DNA from: CAZEVY01 sp964515555
Lineage (GTDB): Bacteria; Acidobacteriota; Terriglobia; Bryobacterales; Bryobacteraceae
Direction: 5' to 3'
DNA length: 64,000 nt
NCBI GenBank assembly: GCA_964515555.1
Contig: CAZEVY010000003.1
Location: 62,001 to 126,000, forward strand
Shown: positions 43,220 through 52,546 of the stretch, in pieces
Position numbering within the stretch: position 1 is the stretch's first letter
Layout of the letters: each line of letters begins with the position of its first letter
Position numbers and translations under genes: made by a program
The notes under the pieces: generated by a model
Seen by the model: only the letters and a program-made list of their open reading frames with translations
Database searches by the model: none
What the model was told of the DNA's origin: nothing

Positions 43220-45244
43220 ATGCCCTTTCGCTTCGCGCTCGATCACCCGCCGCGCGGCGACCAGAAGCAGGCGATCGCGCAGCTCACGCGCGGACTCGCC
43301 GCCGGCGACCGTCACCAGGTGTTGCTGGGCGTCACCGGATCGGGCAAGACCTACACGATGGCGCGCGTCATCGAGTCCTCCGGCCGCCCGGCGCTGGTGC
43401 TCGCGCATAACAAGACGCTCGCCGCCCAGCTCTTCCACGAATTTCGGACGTTTTTCCCCTCCAATGCGGTGGAGTATTTTGTCAGCTATTACGATTACTA
43501 CCAGCCGGAAGCCTATCTGCCTTCCACCGACACCTACATCGAGAAGGAAGCCACCATCAACGACGAGCTCGACAAGCTGCGCCTTTCCGCCACGCGGTCG
43601 CTGTTCGAGCGGCGCGACTGCGTGATCGTCGCCAGCGTCAGTTGCATTTACGGCCTGGGATCGCCGGAAGCCTACTACGGCATGCTGCTGATGCTCGAAA
43701 AAGGCCAGAAGATATCCCGCGAACAGATCCTCTCCCGGCTCGTCGAGATTCTCTACGAGCGGGGCGACGCCGATTTCAAGCGCGGAACGTTCCGCGTCCG
43801 CGGCGATGTGATCGAGGTGTTTCCCACTTACGACGACTACGCCTTTCGCATCGAGCTGTGGGGCGACGAGATCGACTCACTCAGCCAGTTCGACCCGCTG
43901 CTCGGGCAGGTTCGTCAGACCTACGTGCGCCTGCCGATTTATCCAAAGACGCACTATGTCATGAGTGCCGAGACACGCGAGCAGGCGCTGGCAAGCATCG
44001 AGACGGAGCTCGATTGGTGGCTCCCCGAGCTCGGCAAGCAAGGCAAGCAGCTCGAGTCGCAGCGCCTGGAGCAGCGGACTCGTTTCGACCTCGAAATGAT
44101 CCGCGAGATCGGCTATTGTCACGGAATCGAGAATTATTCCCGGCATTTCAGCGGGCGCCTGCCCGGACAGGCGCCGCCGACTCTGCTCGACTACCTGCCG
44201 CACGACGCCCTCGTCTTTATCGACGAGAGCCACCAGAGCGTTCCGCAGCTTCAGGGCATGTACCACGGCGATCGCTCGCGAAAGGAGGTGCTGGTCGGCC
44301 ATGGCTTCCGCCTGCCGAGCGCGCTCGACAACCGGCCGCTCACGTTCGAGGAGTTCGAGAACCGCGTTCATCAGGCCATCTACGTCTCAGCGACCCCCGG
44401 ACCCTACGAGCTGACCAAGAGCGCCGGTGTCTACGTCGAGCAGATCATCCGCCCCACGGGGCTGCTCGACCCGGAGGTGGAGGTCCGGCCGGTGCGCGGC
44501 CAGGTGGACGATCTGCTCCACGAGATCCGCCGCCGCGTGGAGGCCAACGAGCGTGTGCTCGTCACCACGCTGACCAAGCGTATGTCCGAGGATCTGGCCG
44601 AGTATTACTCCGAGACCGGCGTGCGCTGCCGTTACCTGCACTCGGAGGTGTCCACGCTCGACCGCATCCGAATCCTGCGCGATCTTCGCCGCGGCGAGTT
44701 CGACGCGCTCATCGGCGTCAACCTGCTGCGCGAAGGGCTCGACCTGCCCGAGGTGTCGCTGGTCGCCATCCTCGACGCCGACAAGGAGGGCTTCCTGCGC
44801 TCCACCGGGTCGCTCATTCAGACGATGGGCCGCGCGGCCCGCCATCTCAACGGCCGCGCGATCCTCTACGCCGATCGCATGACCGACAGTATGCGCCGCG
44901 CCATCGACGAAACCACCCGGCGGCGCGCCGTGCAGTCGGCATACAACGCCGAGCACGGCATCACGCCGCAGTCCATCATCAAGCCGATCGACATGAGTCT
45001 GGTGGCGGTGGCCGAAGCCGACTACGTCACCATCCCGATCGAGGACGATACCGGCTTCGACTCCGCCACTCCCGAGGAGCGGAGCCGCCTGATCGGCGAG
45101 CTCGAAGACCGCATGCGCGAGGCCGCCCGGCGCTTCGAGTTCGAACAGGCCGCGCAGCTCCGCGATCGCGTCCGTACTTTAAAAACCAAGGCTGTACATG
45201 AGCAAACCCCTTCGACTGGGATTGGTGAGCGAGGGGCCGCTTAG
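43220..45244 (+). CDS. uvrB: Excinuclease ABC subunit B
   Basis: A 674-residue DNA repair helicase-like protein. Walker A is GVTGSGKT at residues 37-44, the beta-hairpin region has YYDYYQPEAY, the DEAD-like box is VFIDESH, and later helicase motifs are YVSATPG and QTMGRAARH. The C-terminal UVR motif (LEDRMREAARRFEFEQAAQL) binds UvrC or UvrA. It loads onto damaged DNA with UvrA and recruits UvrC. TATACT lies 6 bases before the ATG and no ribosome site is seen. The 3' end overlaps the next gene by 47 bases. Confidence 0.96.
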   Translation: MPFRFALDHPPRGDQKQAIAQLTRGLAAGDRHQVLLGVTGSGKTYTMARVIESSGRPALVLAHNKTLAAQLFHEFRTFFPSNAVEYFVSYYDYYQPEAYLPSTDTYIEKEATINDELDKLRLSATRSLFERRDCVIVASVSCIYGLGSPEAYYGMLLMLEKGQKISREQILSRLVEILYERGDADFKRGTFRVRGDVIEVFPTYDDYAFRIELWGDEIDSLSQFDPLLGQVRQTYVRLPIYPKTHYVMSAETREQALASIETELDWWLPELGKQGKQLESQRLEQRTRFDLEMIREIGYCHGIENYSRHFSGRLPGQAPPTLLDYLPHDALVFIDESHQSVPQLQGMYHGDRSRKEVLVGHGFRLPSALDNRPLTFEEFENRVHQAIYVSATPGPYELTKSAGVYVEQIIRPTGLLDPEVEVRPVRGQVDDLLHEIRRRVEANERVLVTTLTKRMSEDLAEYYSETGVRCRYLHSEVSTLDRIRILRDLRRGEFDALIGVNLLREGLDLPEVSLVAILDADKEGFLRSTGSLIQTMGRAARHLNGRAILYADRMTDSMRRAIDETTRRRAVQSAYNAEHGITPQSIIKPIDMSLVAVAEADYVTIPIEDDTGFDSATPEERSRLIGELEDRMREAARRFEFEQAAQLRDRVRTLKTKAVHEQTPSTGIGERGAA

Positions 45245-45980
45245 TCCCCGGGCGTTGTTCCGGACGCCGGCAGTTCAGGCGGGACTGGGACCGGTGCGCG
45301 CGCGCTCGCTGCGCATCGCCAGCCGGTTGGTGAACACGCTCGGCGCCGGGCGGGCTTCGCAGGCGTGGGACGATTTCGAGGCGTGCCGATTGGTGCTGAT
45401 CTCGGCTCCGCCCGCCGAGATGCCGCGCGTCATCCGCGCTCTCGCGGCGGCGCCGTTGAATTGGGAGGGTCGCACCGTCGTCGCCTGCCAGGATTCGCGC
45501 GAGGGCGTTATCGAGCCGCTCGAGCGCAAAGGCGCCGCCCGCGGGTCGATCGTCTGCATCGAGGGCGTCGATCCGCCCCGCTATATCGTCGAGGGAACCC
45601 CGGCAGCACAGCGCGACCTGCGGGCGCTGTTTTCCGGGAATCGGCGCAGCGTGATCCGGGTCCAGCCCGGAATGCAGGCGGTGGTCGCCGCAGCGAGGAT
45701 CTTCGCGGTGGACCTGGTGGTGCCGCTGCTCGACGCAGCGGCCGGGTGCCTTCGGACCGCGGGAATCGAACGCAAGGTCAGCGTCGACCTGGTGGAGCAG
45801 ATGGTACGCCTGTCGCTGCGGCGATACGGCAAGGCGGGACTGCGCGCCTGGCGCGGAGGCGCCTTGAACGCACACGGGGACGCGTTGCTGCGCGCGAGTC
45901 CCCGGACTGCCGAGCTGCTCTCTTCCGCGGCGGCGGCGGCGACCGAGTTTCTGGCGACGTCCCGGCTGCGGCCGCGATAG
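45198..45980 (+). CDS. DUF2520-like Rossmann protein
   Basis: A 260-residue protein with an N-terminal Rossmann-like fold (LRLGLVSEGPLS, then LVLISAPPAEMPRVI) and a helical C-terminal half (LVEQMVRLSLRRYGKAGLRA), the layout of the DUF2520/ketopantoate-reductase-like superfamily. The glycine-rich nucleotide loop is not canonical, so cofactor binding is uncertain. The ATG at 45198 lies inside the uvrB 3' end, which suggests coupled translation, but no functional link to repair is evident. Confidence 0.6.
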   Translation: MSKPLRLGLVSEGPLSPRALFRTPAVQAGLGPVRARSLRIASRLVNTLGAGRASQAWDDFEACRLVLISAPPAEMPRVIRALAAAPLNWEGRTVVACQDSREGVIEPLERKGAARGSIVCIEGVDPPRYIVEGTPAAQRDLRALFSGNRRSVIRVQPGMQAVVAAARIFAVDLVVPLLDAAAGCLRTAGIERKVSVDLVEQMVRLSLRRYGKAGLRAWRGGALNAHGDALLRASPRTAELLSSAAAAATEFLATSRLRPR

Positions 45981-45993
45981 TGCCTGCGCGGCG

Positions 45994-46233
45994 CTATCCG
46001 GCAGGCTTCGGCGCCGGAGGCGGCAGATCGCGCGCCACGACCTGCGAGTCGAACCCCGCCTGCCGATGCGATCCGTCGCAAAACGGTTTGTTCTGGGAGT
46101 GCCCGCAACGGCACAGAGATATCACGGTGCGCCCGGCAAGGCCGAACTCGCCGCCTTGCGGATCGTGAATCGAGAAGTCGCCTTCCAGGCGAATCGGACC
46201 GTTGTTGTTCACGGTGACTTTGGTCGCGGCCAT
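45994..46233 (-). CDS. CDGSH iron-sulfur domain protein
   Basis: A 79-residue single CDGSH domain. The motif C41-R-C43 ... P-F-C52-D-G-S-H56 gives three Cys and one His ligands for a [2Fe-2S] cluster. CDGSH proteins act in redox sensing or iron-sulfur trafficking. The ATG at 46233 is preferred to a GTG 21 bases upstream. It converges on the DUF2520-like gene with a 13-base gap and stands alone. Confidence 0.88.
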   Translation of the reverse strand: MAATKVTVNNNGPIRLEGDFSIHDPQGGEFGLAGRTVISLCRCGHSQNKPFCDGSHRQAGFDSQVVARDLPPPAPKPAG

Positions 46234-46280
46234 GAATCCGATGGTAGCAGACACGCGCCGGCGCGCTCGAAACCGCCCGT

Positions 46281-46286
46281 TATAAT
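46281..46286 (+). promoter_or_regulatory. Putative -10 box (TATAAT)
   Basis: A perfect TATAAT lies 11 bases before the ATG at 46298. No matching -35 box is seen at 16-18 bases. GAGAG between it and the ATG may help ribosome binding. Confidence 0.4.
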
Positions 46287-46297
46287 GAGAGAACGCG

Positions 46298-47557
46298 ATG
46301 CGCTCACTCGCCGCTCTACTCCTGGCCGCGGCCGCTTACGCCGATCCCGTCAAGCCGGAGTGGATTCTGCTGACGCGCATCCGTGTTGTCATGGCGGAGA
46401 ATCTCCAGCGGCTGCCCAACTACACCTGCCTCCAGACCATCGAGCGCTCGCGGCGGCCCGCGCCTTCGCGGAAGTTTCAGTTGGTAGACACACTGCGGCT
46501 GGAGGTGGCGCTGGTCGGTGGCAAGGAGCTGTTCTCGTGGCCGGGCGCCGGACGCTTCGAGGATCGCGACCTGCGCGATTTCGTCGCCGGGACCTCGGGC
46601 AACGGCAGCTTCGGATTGCACGCCCGCAGCGTGTTCCTCTCCAACGCGCCGCAATTCACCTATGTCGGCGAGCGCGACCGCGACGGGCGCAAGACGGTGC
46701 GCTTCGACTACGAGGTCGCGCAGATGGTCAGCGGCTTCCAACTTCGGGTGAGCGACCGCTCCGCGATCGTCGGCTACCGGGGTTCGTTCTGGGCCGACGC
46801 CGCCACGCTCGACCTGGTGCGACTGGAAGTGCACGCCGTCGACATACCGCCGCACCTCGGCCTGAAGGAGGCCGGCGACGCGATGGAGTACGCGCGTGTC
46901 CGCATCGGCGAGGGCGAGTTCCTGCTGCCGGACTCCTCCGAATTGACGATGGTCGAGCTGGAGGGCGGCGAGAACGTCAACCGGACGCGATTCAGCGCCT
47001 GCCGCCAGTACGCCGGCGAGTCGGTGATTCGCTTCGACGAAGCGCCGGAGACGACGCCGCCATCGCTGGACCCGGCGCCGGCCCCGCCCATCGAACTGTC
47101 CGCCGGCGTGGATCTTGATGCCGAGCTGGAGGCGCCGTTGCCGTTCGAGAAAGCAGCCCTCGGAGACGCGGTGGTCGCGCGACTGCGCTTGGACGCCAAG
47201 CGCCGCGGAGAGGTTCTGCTCCGCAAAGGTGCGCGGCTGCACGGCCGCATCGTCCGGCTGGAGCGCTGGCGCGGCGAGTACTACGTGCTCGGCATTCGCA
47301 TGGAATCGATCGAGAGCGCCCAGCGGCGGGGCGCGCTCCACGCCGAGCTGCTCGACGTGGGGTCGCTCGTGCTGGCGGCGGGAGCGACGCGGCGGATGGC
47401 GCCGGCGGTGATTTCGATGGGGGAGACCGCCGAGCCCGGGGTCGGATTCGTCCGGGTCAGCACCCGCCACGGCGGGCTGCCGAAGGGCTTTCAGATGGCG
47501 TGGAGAACCCGGGACCCCACGCCTTCGAATAAATCGGGAAACGGGGATAAACAGTGA
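46298..47557 (+). CDS. Secreted acidobacterial-type protein (LPNYTC family)
   Basis: A 419-residue protein with a signal peptide (MRSLAALLLAAAAYADP). The segment MAENLQRLPNYTCLQTIER is characteristic of a family that I know mainly from Acidobacteria, of unknown function. Residues of about 65-240 are beta-rich. The C-terminal 150 residues (GVDLDAELEAPLPFEKAALG, RKGARLHGRIVRLER) resemble a small barrel of the type found in secreted or conjugation-related proteins. It is linked by a GTGA overlap to the GH88 gene. Confidence 0.7.
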   Translation: MRSLAALLLAAAAYADPVKPEWILLTRIRVVMAENLQRLPNYTCLQTIERSRRPAPSRKFQLVDTLRLEVALVGGKELFSWPGAGRFEDRDLRDFVAGTSGNGSFGLHARSVFLSNAPQFTYVGERDRDGRKTVRFDYEVAQMVSGFQLRVSDRSAIVGYRGSFWADAATLDLVRLEVHAVDIPPHLGLKEAGDAMEYARVRIGEGEFLLPDSSELTMVELEGGENVNRTRFSACRQYAGESVIRFDEAPETTPPSLDPAPAPPIELSAGVDLDAELEAPLPFEKAALGDAVVARLRLDAKRRGEVLLRKGARLHGRIVRLERWRGEYYVLGIRMESIESAQRRGALHAELLDVGSLVLAAGATRRMAPAVISMGETAEPGVGFVRVSTRHGGLPKGFQMAWRTRDPTPSNKSGNGDKQ

Positions 47558-48678
47558 TTCGATTTGAACTCGAGAGCGACCGCGCTCTCTTCGAACAGGC
47601 GATGGAGTTCGCACAGGGGCAAGTCCGCAAGGTCGTCGAACGCCATCCCGACTTCTATCCGATGTACACGCAAGGCGGAAAGTGGAAGCACGAAGGCCCG
47701 GTATGGACGCACTGGTGCGACGGCTTCCTGCCCGGCATGATGTGGATCTTTCACCGCTATACGGGCGGCGGCCCGCAGGCCGACTGGTGGTTCGACCAGG
47801 CCGTCCGTTACACCAAGCCGCTCGAGCCGCGCCAGTTCGACCGCGAGGTACACGACCTGGGCTTCATCTTCCTCAGCACGTATTACCGCTGGCACCGGAT
47901 CGCCAAGGACCCGGCGCTGGAGGCCGTGCTCATCCAGGCTGGAAAGACGCTGGCGATGCGCTTCCAGGAGAAGGGCCAGTACCTGCGCTCCTTCGTCGCC
48001 GAGAACTCGCTGTTCATCGACATCATGATGAACGTCGGCATTATTTTCTATGCCGCGCGCGAGACCGGCGACCGCCATTTGCGCGAGGTGGCGCTGCGCC
48101 ACTCGCTGACGACGCGCCGCGTGCTGGTGCGCGGCGACGGCTCCACCGCGCACGAAGGTATCTTCGACCAGGATTCCGGCGAGTTCCTGCGCCAGGCGAC
48201 GCACCAGGGCTATCGCGCCGATTCCTGCTGGTCGCGCGGGCTAACCTGGGCGCTCTACGGCTTCGGGACCTGCTACGAGTACAGCCGCGACCCGCACTTC
48301 CTCAAGACCGCCGAAGCATGCGCTGACTACTACATCACCCACACGCCCCCCGACGGGGTGCCGCCCTGGGATTTCAACGCGCCCGCCGATCTGCGCAAGC
48401 AGCCCGATACCTCCGCCGCCGCCATCGCCGCCGCCGGCCTGCTGCGCCTCGGACGCCTGCTGGCCGATCCAGTGAAGGGACACCTGTACTGGAGCAGCGC
48501 CATCCGCATCCTGCGCACGCTGTGCCAGAAACATCTCGGCAAGGACGAGCCCGGATGGGAAGGCGTGCTGCGCGGCGGCGTCTATCACATGCACAAGGAC
48601 CTGGGCGTGAACGAGAGCGTCATGTGGGGCGAGTACTTCTTCGTCGAGGCGCTCGAACACGCCTTGCGGCAGTTGTAG
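47554..48678 (+). CDS. Glycoside hydrolase family 88 (unsaturated glucuronyl hydrolase)
   Basis: A 374-residue (alpha/alpha)6-barrel enzyme. GH88 features are THWCDGFLPGMMW, HDLGFIFLSTYYRW with a candidate catalytic Asp, ENSLFIDIMMNVGI with a second Asp, and DSCWSRGLTWALYG. It hydrolyses the unsaturated uronic acid left at the end of lyase-cut polysaccharides. There is no signal peptide, so it should act on imported oligosaccharides in the cytoplasm. It is translationally coupled to the secreted protein upstream, and the FGGY kinase starts 1 base after its stop, suggesting one uronate-utilisation operon. Confidence 0.88.
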   Translation: MIRFELESDRALFEQAMEFAQGQVRKVVERHPDFYPMYTQGGKWKHEGPVWTHWCDGFLPGMMWIFHRYTGGGPQADWWFDQAVRYTKPLEPRQFDREVHDLGFIFLSTYYRWHRIAKDPALEAVLIQAGKTLAMRFQEKGQYLRSFVAENSLFIDIMMNVGIIFYAARETGDRHLREVALRHSLTTRRVLVRGDGSTAHEGIFDQDSGEFLRQATHQGYRADSCWSRGLTWALYGFGTCYEYSRDPHFLKTAEACADYYITHTPPDGVPPWDFNAPADLRKQPDTSAAAIAAAGLLRLGRLLADPVKGHLYWSSAIRILRTLCQKHLGKDEPGWEGVLRGGVYHMHKDLGVNESVMWGEYFFVEALEHALRQL

Positions 48679-48679
48679 A

Positions 48680-50164
48680 ATGCCCCGCTTCGCGGTGGGC
48701 GTCGAGTTCGGCGAGCGCGCCGCGCGCGTGGCGATCGTGCGCGAGGACGGCGACGAGGCCGCAGCCGTCGAAGTCGTTTACCCCAGAGGCGTGCTGGACC
48801 GCGAACTTCCCGATCACACGCCGCTCGGCCGCGACTGGTCGTTGCAAGACCCGCGCGACTATCTTCGGGTCCTGGGAGAAGGCTTGCCGAAGGCGCTCGC
48901 CGAGGCGGCGGCGCGGCCGGCCGATGTCGCCGGTGTGGGCGTCGCCTTCGCGGCGTCGACGCTGGTGCCCGCGCTCGCCGACGGCACGCCGCTGTGCGTG
49001 CTCCCGCGCTTCGCCGGCGAGCCGCACGCCTGGGTGAAGACCGCTCGCCACCGCGCGCCCGATCGTCAGGCGCTGCGCGTATCGGCGGCGCTCGATCCCG
49101 CCGAATACCCCGGCGTTACCGGAGATTCCAGATGGTTTCTCCCGAAAGCCGCGCAGATTGCCGAGGAAGCGCCCGCGGTGTTCCAGGCCGCCGAGCGGCT
49201 CGTCGAGGCCGGCGACTGGGTCGTATGGCAACTCACAGGAGGCGAGACCCGGTCGCAGTCGCTGGCCGGTTTCCGGTCGTTCTGGAGAGACGGCCGCGCG
49301 CTGCCCGCCGCCGACCTCTGCCCTGCCTCCAAACGCGGCGGTCGCTATCTCCCCGCCGGCGCCTTCGCGGGGCAGGTCACCGGACCCATGGCCGGGATGA
49401 CCGGCTTGCGACCCGGCCTCCCGGTCGCCGCCGCCACGCTCACGCCTCATGCCGCCGTCGCCGGCTGCGGCGTGGCTGAGCCCGGCACGATGACCATGGC
49501 CTTTGACGGCGCGTTGCACCCCCTCGTGCTCGGCGCGGGGCCGAAGCGTGTGGCCGGCTGCACCGCCGTCGAGAACGGACTCGTCCCCGGATGCTGGGCC
49601 TACGAGGCTCGCCCGCTGGAGGCACACGACCGGTCCGCGTGGCTCTCCGAATCGCCGGCCGCGATGCGTCCCGGCCAGTGCGGCCTGCTGGTGGTGGACC
49701 GCGACGGCCGGCTCATCATCGCCGGACTGACGCCGGAGACCAAGCCCGCCGCTATCGCCCGCGCGCTGGTCGAGTCGCGAGCCTTCGCCGTGCGCAACCT
49801 GATCGACGCCTTCGAGCGCGAGGCGATCTCCGCCGGCCATCCCATCGCCTGCGGCGACGCCGGTCCCGAGCTGTTGCAGGCGATCGCCGACGCCACGGGC
49901 AGGGAAGTGCGCCGGCCAAAGACGACCCACGCCTGCGCCTTGGGCGCGGCGATTCATGGCGCCGTCGCCGGCGGCCTCTACGCGGATCTCGCGGAGGCCT
50001 CGCGCCGCATGGGCTCGCCCGCCGCGGTCGTCTACCGGCCCGACCCCTCGCTGCGAGAGGCCTTCGATCGGCTCTACGACCTCTACCTGGGAATGCGCAG
50101 CTACTTCACCGGCGGCGGTGCCGAAGTGCTGGATCGGCTGACGCGTCTTCGCGGCGAGGTGTGA
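48680..50164 (+). CDS. FGGY-family carbohydrate kinase (ribulokinase-like)
   Basis: A 494-residue sugar kinase of the FGGY family, closest in layout to L-ribulokinases: AVGVEFGERAARVAIV is the N-terminal phosphate loop, PRGVLDRELPDHTPLGRDW the early insertion, GDWVVWQLTGG follows, and CGDAGPELLQAIADATGREV is the ATP-side motif with ALGAAIHGAVAGG. It phosphorylates a keto-sugar or polyol. Its position 1 base after GH88 suggests that the product of glycan breakdown is its substrate. The exact sugar is unknown, so no gene symbol is given. Confidence 0.85.
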   Translation: MPRFAVGVEFGERAARVAIVREDGDEAAAVEVVYPRGVLDRELPDHTPLGRDWSLQDPRDYLRVLGEGLPKALAEAAARPADVAGVGVAFAASTLVPALADGTPLCVLPRFAGEPHAWVKTARHRAPDRQALRVSAALDPAEYPGVTGDSRWFLPKAAQIAEEAPAVFQAAERLVEAGDWVVWQLTGGETRSQSLAGFRSFWRDGRALPAADLCPASKRGGRYLPAGAFAGQVTGPMAGMTGLRPGLPVAAATLTPHAAVAGCGVAEPGTMTMAFDGALHPLVLGAGPKRVAGCTAVENGLVPGCWAYEARPLEAHDRSAWLSESPAAMRPGQCGLLVVDRDGRLIIAGLTPETKPAAIARALVESRAFAVRNLIDAFEREAISAGHPIACGDAGPELLQAIADATGREVRRPKTTHACALGAAIHGAVAGGLYADLAEASRRMGSPAAVVYRPDPSLREAFDRLYDLYLGMRSYFTGGGAEVLDRLTRLRGEV

Positions 50165-50170
50165 TCGGCG

Positions 50171-50188
50171 GCGTGGCGGAGGCCACGC
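50171..50188 (+). terminator. Short perfect hairpin after the kinase gene
   Basis: GCGTGGC and GCCACGC form a 7-pair stem around GGAG, 7 bases after the kinase stop. There is no T-run. It may end both converging genes together with the repeat at 50219. Confidence 0.4.
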
Positions 50189-50218
50189 TCGCTGGTCCGA
50201 AAAACGCAATATGTTACA

Positions 50219-50241
50219 GAGCCGCGACCGTGAGGGAGCGG
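50219..50241 (-). repeat. Palindromic element copy D (inverse orientation, one base longer)
   Basis: GAGCCGCGACC, then GTGAGGGAGCGG: the inverse arm of the element with one extra base and a C-to-T-type change in the middle. It lies in the gap between two convergent genes. A more diverged look-alike is at about 52141-52163, upstream of the YtxH gene. Confidence 0.7.
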
Positions 50242-50279
50242 ATTGTCAGGGGCGGCGCCGTCAGGGCGGCGCGACCAGG

Positions 50280-51836
50280 CTACTCCACCTTCTCGGCGAT
50301 CGACTTGGCCTGCAGGAACTGGAGCAGGTAATCGGGTCCGCCCGCCTTGGAATCCGTGCCCGACATGTTGAATCCTCCGAACGGATGAGCGCCCACCATC
50401 GCTCCCGTGCACTTGCGATTGATGTAGAGGTTGCCGACGAAGAAGCGCTCCCGGGCCGCCTCGATCTTCGCCGCATTGTTCGTGTAAACCGCGCCCGTCA
50501 GTCCGTACTCGGAATCGTTCGCCATGGCGAGGGCGTGCTCGAAATCGCGAGCCTTCGTCACTGCCAGCACGGGGCCGAAGATCTCCTCGCGGAAGATCAC
50601 CGCCGTAGGCGCTACGTCGGCGATGACCGTCGGCTGAATGAAGTACCCTTCGCCCGGCGCCGCGCCGCCGCCGGCGACGAGCCGTCCTTCCTTCCTGCCC
50701 GCCTCGATGTAGTCGGCGATGGTCTGGCGGGCGCCCGCGCTGATTACCGGCCCCATGTAGTTGGCCGGGTCCTCGGCCGGACCCACGCGCAGCGCCTCGG
50801 CCCGCGTCTTGATTCGCGCGACGAACTCGTCGTACACCTTCTCGTCGACGATCGCCCGCGAACAGGCCGAGCACTTCTGCCCCTGGTAGCCGAAGGCCGA
50901 GACCAGCACCCCGTCCACCGCGCGATCCAGATCCGTCTCGGCGTCGACGATAATGGCGTCCTTGCCGCCCATCTCGGCGATCACGCGCTTGATCCAGATC
51001 TGCCCGCGCCGCGGTTTGGCCGCCAGCTCGTTGATCCGCAGCCCGACGTCGCGCGAGCCCGTGAAGGCGATGAAGCGCGTCCTGGGATGCTCCACCAGCG
51101 TGTCGCCCACGGTCCCGCCGCTGCCGGTGAGAAACGCGAAGCTCGTTTCCGGGAATCCCGCTTCGAGCAGCACCTCGACGAACTTCGCGGCGATCGTCGG
51201 CGTCTCGCTCGAAGGTTTGATGACCGCGGTGTTGCCCGTGACCAGCGCCGCCGTCGCCATCCCCACCAGGATCGCCAGCGGAAAATTCCACGGCGGAATC
51301 ACGATGCCCACGCCCAGCGGCAGATACCGCAAATGGTCGCGCTCGCCCGGCATTTGGACCAGCGGTTCGGGTTCGTCGAGCCGGAGCATCTGGCGCGCGT
51401 AGTAGTCGCAGAAGTCGATCGCTTCCGATACGTCGGCCTCGGCCTCTGCCCACGACTTGCCGGCTTCGAGCACCAGCCAGGCGTCGAACTCCAGCTTGCG
51501 CCGGCGCAGGATCTCGGCGGCGCGGAACAGGTGGCCGGCGCGGCGCGAGGCCGGCGTCCGGCTCCAGGCGGTGAAACCCGCGTAGGCCGATTCCACCGCC
51601 TCGGCGGCCATTTCCGCCGTACCCTTCTGGTGGAAGCCGATGACTTCGTCGGGCTTCGACGGATTGATCGAAGCGAACTGCGATGCGGCCTTCCGCGGCC
51701 TCCCGCCGACCCACAGCTCGTACTCGCGTCCGAGCGCGCGGCGAACTTCCGCCAGCGCTTTTTCCATCGCCTCGCGGTTCTCTGCGGCGGAGAAATCGCG
51801 GTACGGCTCGTTATGGAAGGGTGGGAGTTCCCGCAC
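50280..51836 (-). CDS. L-glutamate gamma-semialdehyde (1-pyrroline-5-carboxylate) dehydrogenase
   Basis: A 518-residue aldehyde dehydrogenase of the RocA/PruA type. NAD-site and catalytic features are VIPPWNFPLAI, VIKPSSETP, FTGSRDVGLRI, the general-base Glu in AEMGGKDAIIVD, the nucleophile Cys in GYQGQKCSACSR, and EEIFGPVLAVT. The length and the ALVTGNTAVIKP region match monofunctional P5C dehydrogenases. It oxidises glutamate semialdehyde to glutamate in proline breakdown. The start is a GTG that overlaps the YtxH stop (TAGTG). No proline dehydrogenase is in the window. Confidence 0.88.
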   Translation of the reverse strand: MRELPPFHNEPYRDFSAAENREAMEKALAEVRRALGREYELWVGGRPRKAASQFASINPSKPDEVIGFHQKGTAEMAAEAVESAYAGFTAWSRTPASRRAGHLFRAAEILRRRKLEFDAWLVLEAGKSWAEAEADVSEAIDFCDYYARQMLRLDEPEPLVQMPGERDHLRYLPLGVGIVIPPWNFPLAILVGMATAALVTGNTAVIKPSSETPTIAAKFVEVLLEAGFPETSFAFLTGSGGTVGDTLVEHPRTRFIAFTGSRDVGLRINELAAKPRRGQIWIKRVIAEMGGKDAIIVDAETDLDRAVDGVLVSAFGYQGQKCSACSRAIVDEKVYDEFVARIKTRAEALRVGPAEDPANYMGPVISAGARQTIADYIEAGRKEGRLVAGGGAAPGEGYFIQPTVIADVAPTAVIFREEIFGPVLAVTKARDFEHALAMANDSEYGLTGAVYTNNAAKIEAARERFFVGNLYINRKCTGAMVGAHPFGGFNMSGTDSKAGGPDYLLQFLQAKSIAEKVE

Positions 51837-52099
51837 TAACTCTGGACCAGTTTGCGGCCTCGCTCGAACATGTCGGCGGCGTCATCGGCGATTTTGCGGC
51901 CCTTGTCGTAGAGGTCGCGGCCCTTATCCAGAAGGTCGCGCCCGCCGGCCGCCAGCGCCTCGCGGCCCTCTTCGGTCTTGCGGCGGATCTTGCGCCGCGT
52001 CTCTTCCCCCGATTGAGGAGCGTAGAGAAGCGCGATCGTCGCCCCGATCGCCACTCCCGCCACAAACCACACCACTTTCGAACTGTTGTCCTGCGCCAT
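51836..52099 (-). CDS. YtxH-like small membrane protein
   Basis: An 87-residue protein starting at ATG 52099 with AAGGAG upstream. One N-terminal transmembrane helix (VVWFVAGVAIGATIALLYAP) is followed by SGEETRRKIRRKTEEGREAL and a charged amphipathic helix with repeated DKGRDLYDKGRK-type units, the YtxH layout. Such proteins are often stress induced. It is coupled to the aldehyde dehydrogenase gene, probably by chance of position. Confidence 0.8.
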   Translation of the reverse strand: MAQDNSSKVVWFVAGVAIGATIALLYAPQSGEETRRKIRRKTEEGREALAAGGRDLLDKGRDLYDKGRKIADDAADMFERGRKLVQS

Positions 52100-52189
52100 T
52101 CGCTGCTCCTTCGAATAACATTGTATCCCACGGCCACCGAACCGCGGCCACACGGGGCGGATTCCCCCCGCACGCGCTATCGTTAGAGT

Positions 52190-52498
52190 ATGGAAGACCC
52201 CATGCCTCCCGATGCGTCGCACGACATGGACCTCGAGACCGTCTTCCGCGCCTTCGGCACGACCGCCGAGATGGAGGCCATCGCGATCCGCAGCGTTTTG
52301 GAGGCCAACGGCATCCCCTCGGTGCTGATGGGCGCGCCGCAGTATCCCGTGCTGCCCTTCCACGTGAAGGTTCCGAAGTCCGCCGCCGACCTCGCCCGTC
52401 AGGTCATCGCCGACGCCCGCGCCGCCGGCCCCGAAGCCGCCGAACAGGCGGAACGTGAATTGGAAGCGGCCCAGGGTCTAACCGACGAGAAAGCCTGA
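52190..52498 (+). CDS. DUF2007-like small protein
   Basis: A 102-residue protein. TVFRAFGTTAEMEAIAIRSVL and EANGIPSVLMGAPQYPVLPF followed by VKVPKSAADLARQVIADA fit the DUF2007 putative signal-transducing domain, which has a ferredoxin-like fold. The C-terminal 25 residues are Ala/Glu-rich helix. It is soluble. The function is unknown. It is divergent from YtxH with about 90 bases between them. Confidence 0.7.
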   Translation: MEDPMPPDASHDMDLETVFRAFGTTAEMEAIAIRSVLEANGIPSVLMGAPQYPVLPFHVKVPKSAADLARQVIADARAAGPEAAEQAERELEAAQGLTDEKA

Positions 52499-52546
52499 AC
52501 TACGCTCCTGACGTTGCGGCGGCCGCGCGGCGCCTCCAGGCCCCGC

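Noticed and set aside
52141..52163. Possible fifth copy of the palindromic element
   Set aside because: Only scattered similarity (CCGCGG, GGGGCGGATT) remains; too weak to call.
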